Assembly: GCF_036227105.1 (NCBI RefSeq)
Contig: NZ_CP109434.1
Span: forward strand, 997,001-1,061,000
Direction of reading: 5' to 3'
Source of the DNA: Amycolatopsis sp. NBC_01488
GTDB lineage: Bacteria; Actinomycetota; Actinomycetes; Mycobacteriales; Pseudonocardiaceae
DNA length: 64,000 nt
Shown: in pieces, positions 58,830 through 64,000 of the stretch
Numbering within the stretch: position 1 is the stretch's first letter
Layout: each line of letters opens with the position of its first letter
Program-made: the position numbers and the translations under genes
The notes under the pieces: generated by a model
The model's database searches: none
What the model was told of the DNA's origin: nothing
The model's input: the letters and a program-made list of their open reading frames with translations, nothing else

Positions 58830-58855
58830 GTCCGCATGATGCATGATGATCCACC

Positions 58856-59065
58856 ATGGCCGAGCGCACACTCGCCGAACAGTTGGGCGGCTACCTCCCC
58901 GAAGGCATCGAGGCCCTCGAAGAGCACGAACGGCAGGACCTCGCCGACGCGCTGCGCGACGCGCGCAGGCGGCAGGCGAAAGCGCTCGCCGAGGCGGGCG
59001 AAGAGGGCCTTCGGTACGTCCCCGCGTTGCTGCGCGGAGCGGTCCGGAAGGCCGTGGGCCTGTGA
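58856..59065 (+). CDS. Small helical protein of unknown function
   Basis: 69 residues, no signal, all helix by composition (IEALEEHERQDLADALRDAR). Too short for a domain match. Its TGA is overlapped by the GTG of the next gene (GTGA), so the two form an operon and probably interact. Confidence 0.7.
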   Translation: MAERTLAEQLGGYLPEGIEALEEHERQDLADALRDARRRQAKALAEAGEEGLRYVPALLRGAVRKAVGL

Positions 59066-59811
59066 CCACCGAGAACTACGCGGCCGAAGCGGAGATCCTG
59101 AAGCTCGCGCGCGTCCTCGACGTCGAGCCGGCGCGGCTCGCGTACCTCGCCCGCGTCGACGCCGACGACCTGCAGGCGTTCCGCGAGCAGGTCACCGACA
59201 CGCTGTTCGACGCCAACATCGGCGTGCTGCAGCGGATGGCCCTGGCCGCGCGGCTGCTGCCCGGCGGAGTGCTCGCGAAGATCGCCGAGAAGGTGTTCGG
59301 CCCGCTGCTGTGCGCCCGGATCGCCGGGGTGGTCGACGTCGCGCGCGGCGTCGACGTCGCCAAGCGGCTGCACCCGCGGTTCCTCGCCGAGGTCGCGGCC
59401 GAGCTCGACCCGCGGCGCGCGAGCGCGATCATCTCCCGGATCCCCCTCGAAACCGTCCTCGCGGTGGCGGCCGAGCTGACGCGCAAGGAGGACTGGATCA
59501 CCCTCGGCCGGTTCGTCGGGCACCTGCCGGACCCGACGGTGCGCCGCGCCCTGGAGAAGATCGACGACCCCGGCCTGCTGCGGATCGCGTTCGTGCTCGA
59601 CGACAAGAACCGCATCGACCACGTCGTCGGCCTGCTCCCGGCCGACCGGCTCGGCCGCGTGCTCACCGCCGCCGGGGCCGCCGAAGACCTCTGGACCCCG
59701 GCACTGGACCTGCTGAACCACCTGAGCGCCGAGCGCCGGGGCACGCTGGTCCCGCTGCTCGGCGGGCTCCCGGACGGACTCCGGGAACGGGCTCAGGCGA
59801 CGATCAAGTAG
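59062..59811 (+). CDS. Helical-repeat protein, weakly MgtE-N-like
   Basis: 249 residues of amphipathic helices, no signal or catalytic motif. VAAELDPRRASAIISRIPLETVLAVAAEL and ADRLGRVLTAAGAAEDLW recall the superhelical MgtE N-terminal domain, but I cannot confirm it. Coupled to the small upstream gene. The stop overlaps the convergent 73-residue membrane gene by 19 nt. Confidence 0.75.
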   Translation: MTTENYAAEAEILKLARVLDVEPARLAYLARVDADDLQAFREQVTDTLFDANIGVLQRMALAARLLPGGVLAKIAEKVFGPLLCARIAGVVDVARGVDVAKRLHPRFLAEVAAELDPRRASAIISRIPLETVLAVAAELTRKEDWITLGRFVGHLPDPTVRRALEKIDDPGLLRIAFVLDDKNRIDHVVGLLPADRLGRVLTAAGAAEDLWTPALDLLNHLSAERRGTLVPLLGGLPDGLRERAQATIK

Positions 59812-60014
59812 ATCCCGTAGCCGACGATCGCCGCGCACAGCGCGAAGCAGATGATCGCGCCGGTCAGCGGGCCGGTGCCCGAGGCACCCGATTCGCGGGC
59901 CGATTCGCGCTGCGAAAGCCCGACGACCGCGAAGGAGAACAGGCTCGTCAGCACCACGACCGAAGCGAGGGCGACGACGAAGACGAGACCGAGCGAACCC
60001 CAGTTGATGTGCAC
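59793..60014 (-). CDS. 73-residue membrane protein next to PiT
   Basis: Starts at a GTG (60014), 8 nt after the PiT gene. Two transmembrane helices (LVFVVALASVVVLTSLFSFAV and GAIICFALCAAIVGYGIYLIV) with a Ser/Glu-rich loop. Likely an accessory subunit of the transporter; same-strand pairs of this kind are frequent in actinobacteria. Not listed by simple length-based gene calls unless small genes are kept. Confidence 0.75.
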   Translation of the reverse strand: MHINWGSLGLVFVVALASVVVLTSLFSFAVVGLSQRESARESGASGTGPLTGAIICFALCAAIVGYGIYLIVA

Positions 60015-60022
60015 GGCGCTCC

Positions 60023-61147
60023 TCAGGCGTTGGCCGGCTGCACGCCGGGCGCGGGCTCGTTGATGCTGTTGGCGTTGACCGGGTTCCGCCGCGACGCGAG
60101 GTAGATGCCCACCGCGACGACGACGCCGGCGAGGCCGATCAGGACGGTGCCCCAGGTGCCGAGCGTCGACACCTCGGCGGCGACCGCGCCGACGATCGCC
60201 GCGGCGGGCAGCGTCAGCGCCCACGCGACGACCATCTTGCCCGCGACGCCCCAGCGGACCTCGGCGAGCTTGCGGCCGAGGCCGGAGCCGATGATGCCGC
60301 CCGAGCAGACGTGCGTGGTGGACAGCGCGAACCCGAGGTGCGCCGAGGTCAGGATGACCGCCGCCGCACTGGTCTCGGCCGCGAAGCCCTGCGGCGTCTG
60401 GATTTCGGTGAGCTTCTTGCCCATCGTCTGGATGATCCGCCAGCCGCCGAGGTAGGTGCCGAGCGCGATCGCGGTGCCGGCGGTCAGGATCACCCAGACC
60501 GGCGGGTTCGAGCCCGGCGCGAGCGACCCGGACGCGATCAGCGTCAGCGTGATGACCCCCATCGTCTTCTGCGCGTCGTTCGTGCCGTGCGCGAGCGACA
60601 CCAGCGACGCCGAGGCGATCTGACCGGCCTTGAAGGTCCGGCCCACCGTGTCCTGCTTCGCCCGCGCGGTGATCCGGTAGACGAGGAAGGTGCCCAGCGT
60701 CGCGACGATCCCGGCGACGATCGGCGAAGCGAGCGCGGGGATCAGGACCTTTTCGACGACCTTCCCGAAGTGGACGGCGTCGGAGCCGGCGGCGATCCAG
60801 GTGGCGCCGATCAGCCCGCCGAAGAGCGCGTGCGACGAGCTCGACGGCAGCCCGATCAGCCAGGTCACCAGGTTCCAGATGATCGCCCCGACCAGACCGG
60901 CGAAGATGATCACCGGCGTCACCTTGGTGTCGTCCACGATCCCGCCCGAGATCGTCTTCGCGACCTCCACCGAGAGGAACGCGCCGACGAGGTTCAGCAC
61001 GGCGGACACGGCGACCGCGATCCGCGGCTTGAGGGCGCCGGTGGCGATGGAGGTGGCCATCGCGTTGGCGGTGTCGTGGAAGCCGTTGGTGAAGTCGAAG
61101 GCGAGGGCCGCGACGATCACCACCAGCACGATCAGCGAGAAGTCCAT
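60023..61147 (-). CDS. PiT-family inorganic phosphate transporter
   Basis: 374 residues, about nine to ten membrane helices. The two inverted signature repeats are LAFDFTNGFHDTANAMA near residue 16 and SLAHGTNDAQKTMG near 191. Low-affinity, cation-coupled uptake of phosphate as metal complex is known for the family. ATG at 61147 has GAGGG 6 nt upstream. Operon with the 73-residue gene. Confidence 0.93.
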   Translation of the reverse strand: MDFSLIVLVVIVAALAFDFTNGFHDTANAMATSIATGALKPRIAVAVSAVLNLVGAFLSVEVAKTISGGIVDDTKVTPVIIFAGLVGAIIWNLVTWLIGLPSSSSHALFGGLIGATWIAAGSDAVHFGKVVEKVLIPALASPIVAGIVATLGTFLVYRITARAKQDTVGRTFKAGQIASASLVSLAHGTNDAQKTMGVITLTLIASGSLAPGSNPPVWVILTAGTAIALGTYLGGWRIIQTMGKKLTEIQTPQGFAAETSAAAVILTSAHLGFALSTTHVCSGGIIGSGLGRKLAEVRWGVAGKMVVAWALTLPAAAIVGAVAAEVSTLGTWGTVLIGLAGVVVAVGIYLASRRNPVNANSINEPAPGVQPANA

Positions 61148-61348
61148 GGCGGCCCTCTTCCGAAGCCCGGGGCAGTTCGTTGGCAACGCTACTGACAACC
61201 GGACAGGCTCCGATCCCTGTCGTGTGACGGCTCCCTGAACTCTCGATGAACCGTGGTGGGGGCAACCCCACCACGAACCCGGGGGGCCGGCCCAGTGCCC
61301 CGGCCACCTTCGCCTGCGACCGTCGATCCCGGACGGAAGGGGGCAGCG

Positions 61349-62758
61349 ATGAACAAGCTCGGGTGGGCGGTCGTCGCGGCGGCGGCGTCGGCGGTGTTGT
61401 TCTTCTTCGGCACTGGTCTGGACCCCGTGCCCGAGCTGGCCTGGTTGGCTCCGCTGCCGATCCTGCTGCTCGCCCCGCGCGTCCCCGGCGCCGCCGCGCT
61501 CGGCTGCGCGTTCGCCGCCCACCTCGCGGGCAGCACCGGCAGCTGGAGCTACTTCTGGCACTCGCAGGCCGTCCCGCGGCCCGCGGCGCTCGGGATCCTC
61601 GGCGGCAGCGCGCTGCTGTTCGCCCTCTCCACCGGCCTGTTCCGGCTGCTGGTCCGCCGCGGTCACGGTCTTCTGGCCGCGCTCGCCGCACCGGCACTGT
61701 GGACGGTCGTGCTCTACGGCGTTTCGCTGGTCAACCCGACCGGCCTGATGGGCACCTTGATGACGACCCAGGCCGACCGCCCGTCCGTGCTGCGGCTCGC
61801 CGCGGTCACCGGCGGCTGGGGCGTGGAGTTCCTGGTGCTGTTCGTCCCGGCCACGGTCGCCGCCGCGCTCGCGCCCGGAGTCCGCGGCGTCTCCCGGCTG
61901 ACCGGGCTGGTCGCCGTCGCCGCCGCGGCGGCCGGGCTCGTCTTCTGGAGCGTTCCGCAGCCGACCGGGCCGGCCACGCGGATCGCCCTGGTCGCGCCCG
62001 GGCAGAACCGCTGGGCGGTCGACGTCGCGACGCCGGACGGCCAGGCGCTCGTTCAGTCCTATGTGGACCAGATCCGGCGGGTGCCGGACGGCGTCCAGGC
62101 CGTCGTGCTCCCCGAAGCCGCCTTCGCGGTCGACCAAGCCGGCCGCGCGCGCCTCGTCGACGCCTTCACGGACGTCGCCCGGACCCGCGACCTCGACGTC
62201 GTCACCGGCGTCCTCGACACCACCCCGGACGGCCGCTTCAACGCCGCGCTCGCCGTGCCGCCGTCCGGCGCTCCGGTCGAATACCGCAAGTGGCACAACG
62301 GGGCTTCGCCGAACATCGCGTCCGGCACCGAGCCCGCCCGCATCGCCGGGATCGGCCTCATGGTGTGCATGGACGTCAACTTCGCCGACCCCAGCGACGA
62401 GTACGGCGCGGCCGGCACCGGCCTGGTGCTGATCCCGGCGTCCGACGAAGACGTCGACGGCTGGGAGCACAGCCGCACGGCGATGATCCGCGGCGTCGAG
62501 AACGGCTTCTCGGTCGCGTGGAGCGCGGCCCGCGGCACGCCGACGCTCGCGGACGCCCGCGGCCACGTCCTGGCCGACGCCCACACCGGCGGCAGCCCGT
62601 TCACGGTGGTCGTCGCCGACGTCCCGATCGGACCGGGCAAGACGTTCTACGCCCGCTTCGGCGACTGGTTCGCCTGGCTGTGCGGCCTGGTCGCGCTGGC
62701 CGGGATCGTGACGGGCGTCCGGAAGTCGTCAGACTTCGAGCGCCTTGGCGTTGCGTAG
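61349..62758 (+). CDS. Apolipoprotein N-acyltransferase-like (nitrilase) protein
   Basis: 469 residues. N-terminal 200 residues are five to six transmembrane helices, then a nitrilase domain. Catalytic triad: Glu in VVLPEAAFAV (about residue 256), Lys in EYRKWHNGASPN (about 314), Cys in GLMVCMDVNF (about 342). This is the Lnt layout; actinobacterial lipoproteins are triacylated by such enzymes, but the signature around Cys is less typical. GGAAGGGGG precedes the ATG at 61349. It runs 30 nt into the opposite hydrolase gene. Confidence 0.88.
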   Translation: MNKLGWAVVAAAASAVLFFFGTGLDPVPELAWLAPLPILLLAPRVPGAAALGCAFAAHLAGSTGSWSYFWHSQAVPRPAALGILGGSALLFALSTGLFRLLVRRGHGLLAALAAPALWTVVLYGVSLVNPTGLMGTLMTTQADRPSVLRLAAVTGGWGVEFLVLFVPATVAAALAPGVRGVSRLTGLVAVAAAAAGLVFWSVPQPTGPATRIALVAPGQNRWAVDVATPDGQALVQSYVDQIRRVPDGVQAVVLPEAAFAVDQAGRARLVDAFTDVARTRDLDVVTGVLDTTPDGRFNAALAVPPSGAPVEYRKWHNGASPNIASGTEPARIAGIGLMVCMDVNFADPSDEYGAAGTGLVLIPASDEDVDGWEHSRTAMIRGVENGFSVAWSAARGTPTLADARGHVLADAHTGGSPFTVVVADVPIGPGKTFYARFGDWFAWLCGLVALAGIVTGVRKSSDFERLGVA

Positions 62759-63529
62759 CACCTGCGACCACGCCGGGTCGGCGCACAGCGTGCAGCCCGG
62801 CCCGAAGAAGACGCCGCGGGCCTGCTCGTCCCCGGCCAGCCAGTAGCGGAACCACGCGGTGATCGCGCCGCGGAAGCCGCCGCCGTCGCCGGCCGGCGTG
62901 AAGTGGGTGGCCCCGGCGAGCTCGCCGTAGACCGCGGGGACCTGCGACGCGGCGTAGTAGCGCGGGATCACCAGCAGCGCCGGCGGGACGACGACGTCGG
63001 ACTGGCCGCCGAGGAAGAGCACCGGGCCGCGCAGCGCCGCGACGGACCCGAGCGGTCCCGGTTCGATCGGGACGGTGGTGGTGACGAGCGGGTCGGCACC
63101 GGCGGCGATGGCCCCGCCGCCGCCCTGGGAGTGCCCGGTCGCGCCGATGTGCGCGGTGTCGATCCGGCCGAAGTACGCACTGCCGGGCCGGGCGTTCTCC
63201 GCGACGAGCGTGCGGGCGCCGTCGAGCATTTCCACGCCGGTCCCGGAGTTCACCGTGTCGGCGGCCGCGACGACGAACCCGTAGGACGCGAGGTGCCGCA
63301 GCAGCCCCGCGTAGACGGCGGGGACCGCGCCGGTGCCGTTGCCCCAGACGATCACCGCGTGCTTGCCGCCACCGAGGTCGGCCGGGCGGAAGACGGTGTG
63401 GGTGGCGTCGAGAGGTTCGCTGACGACGGCGAAGGGGCCGGGCTGGTCGTAGTGCACCGGCGCGGCCTGCGCGGGTTGCGGAACCACGAAAAGAGCGGTC
63501 AAGAGCGCTACGAGCCACAGCCGTCGCAT
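62729..63529 (-). CDS. Secreted alpha/beta hydrolase (chlorophyllase/cutinase-like)
   Basis: 266 residues. Sec signal WLVALLTALFVVPQPAQA. Nucleophile elbow GHSQGGGGAI (Ser about residue 132), Asp probably in GGQSDVVVP, and His in ATHFTPAG. Four Cys, two near the C-terminus (PGCTLCADP) may form a disulfide. Ester or polyester hydrolysis is likely. Converges on the Lnt-like gene with a 30-nt overlap. Confidence 0.88.
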   Translation of the reverse strand: MRRLWLVALLTALFVVPQPAQAAPVHYDQPGPFAVVSEPLDATHTVFRPADLGGGKHAVIVWGNGTGAVPAVYAGLLRHLASYGFVVAAADTVNSGTGVEMLDGARTLVAENARPGSAYFGRIDTAHIGATGHSQGGGGAIAAGADPLVTTTVPIEPGPLGSVAALRGPVLFLGGQSDVVVPPALLVIPRYYAASQVPAVYGELAGATHFTPAGDGGGFRGAITAWFRYWLAGDEQARGVFFGPGCTLCADPAWSQVLRNAKALEV

Positions 63530-63562
63530 GTCTTCTCCCGGTCACGCCGTCGGAACGGTCAA

Positions 63563-63576
63563 GACCATGATCGGTC
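63563..63576. promoter_or_regulatory. Inverted-repeat arm 1 in divergent promoter region
   Basis: GACCATGATCGGTC; its inverted counterpart GACCGATCATGATC (13 of 14 matching) lies at 63663-63676, exactly 100 bp centre to centre. Could serve as paired operator half-sites for the two divergent secreted hydrolases. Confidence 0.4.
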
Positions 63577-63662
63577 GCTCAGCCGCACGACCTGACTGTG
63601 ACCCGGCACAAAGAACCACCACCATCTCTGAGCGTTTTCCCAGGTCGCCTCCAGCGGCATGT

Positions 63663-63676
63663 GACCGATCATGATC
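63663..63676. promoter_or_regulatory. Inverted-repeat arm 2 in divergent promoter region
   Basis: GACCGATCATGATC, inverted copy of 63563-63576 with one mismatch, 37 bp before the lipase start. Confidence 0.4.
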
Positions 63677-63712
63677 TGCATCACGTACTGACGGGTAACT
63701 GGAGGCAACGGA

Positions 63713-64000
63713 ATGCGGGTCACCAACGGCGGCGTCAAGCGAATCCTGGCCGTGCTCGCCGCGGCGCTCACCTTCGGCGCGGTCGCGCCGTCGGTCGCGG
63801 AAGCGGCCCCGAGCAGCGGCTGGAACGACTGGTCGTGCCGGCCCGGCACGCAGCACCCGGAGCCCGTCGTGCTGGTGCACGGCCTCGGCGCGAACGACGC
63901 CGTCAACTGGTTCTTCCACGCGCCGAAGATCGCCGCCCAGAGCTACTGCGTCTTCTCGCTGACCTACGGCACGGGCATCCTCGGCCCCGGCGTCGGCGGG
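63713..64000 (+). CDS. Secreted lipase (class 2 / EstA-like), 3' end outside window
   Basis: Starts at the ATG at 63713 with GGAGG 7 nt upstream; 96 codons are visible and the frame is open to the window edge. Sec signal (RILAVLAAALTFGAVAPSVA, then EAA). PVVLVHGLGANDAVNWFFHA is the oxyanion HG-motif of secreted actinobacterial lipases/esterases. The catalytic Ser lies beyond the window. Confidence 0.85.
   Translation, partial: MRVTNGGVKRILAVLAAALTFGAVAPSVAEAAPSSGWNDWSCRPGTQHPEPVVLVHGLGANDAVNWFFHAPKIAAQSYCVFSLTYGTGILGPGVGG

Overview
The window is a 64 kb piece of a very GC-rich chromosome. Strong G/C third positions, many GTG starts, ATGA/GTGA/TGATG gene couplings and leaderless promoters point to an actinomycete. 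A type VII secretion (ESX)-type cassette, a topoisomerase IV pair, several secreted glycoside hydrolases, a P450 and F420/FMN-type oxidoreductases fit the Pseudonocardiaceae, and an Amycolatopsis-like organism is my best guess (inference only). No rRNA, tRNA, CRISPR array, insertion sequence or phage module was seen. No gene-free stretch exceeds 300 bp; the longest is 46058-46331, which holds a decayed GH3 gene tail.

Layout. Bases 1-8108 hold a three-gene operon of unrecognised proteins (two giant beta-rich proteins and a secreted Ig-like protein), the least explained part of the window. Bases 8125-12363 hold an APH-like phosphotransferase, a TetR/P450 pair, and a divergent SDR/HxlR pair with twin operators. 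Bases 12424-21474 (minus strand) are a complete sugar-utilisation operon: secreted GH27 alpha-galactosidase, two MalFG-type permeases, GH95 alpha-L-fucosidase, CE7 acetyl esterase, lipoprotein sugar-binding protein and a GntR/FCD regulator, with a perfect palindrome in the promoter region. Bases 21659-23287 hold a lone AAA ATPase and a small lipoprotein.

Bases 23288-31541 are a second carbohydrate system: a LacI regulator divergent from a YtfQRT/YjfF-like ABC importer (binding protein, double ATPase, two permeases) followed by a secreted GH2-LamG enzyme and a strong intrinsic terminator. The gene set suggests a furanose (galactofuranose-like) substrate. Bases 31751-37215 hold small redox and regulatory genes: a MerR-type promoter driving a CMD protein, an ArsR-SRPBCC-RibD operon, and an LLM monooxygenase/FMN reductase pair. 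Bases 37323-43346 hold a PLD-like protein followed by topoisomerase IV subunits B and A. Bases 43379-46188 hold a GH1 enzyme, a ThuA-ricin lectin protein and the GH3 remnant.

Bases 46820-49152 (minus strand) form an ESX-like secretion-substrate cassette (EspC-like protein, signal-less NlpC/P60 protein, two YbaB-like proteins). Next come a DsbA/MauE pair, an amino-acid binding lipoprotein coupled to HrpB helicase, an ABC-2 exporter, and a two-component system whose kinase has an unusual C-terminal membrane segment and tail. The window ends with a dienelactone hydrolase, two small cytoplasmic proteins, a PiT phosphate transporter with a 73-residue partner, an Lnt-like N-acyltransferase and two secreted alpha/beta hydrolases, the last cut by the window edge.
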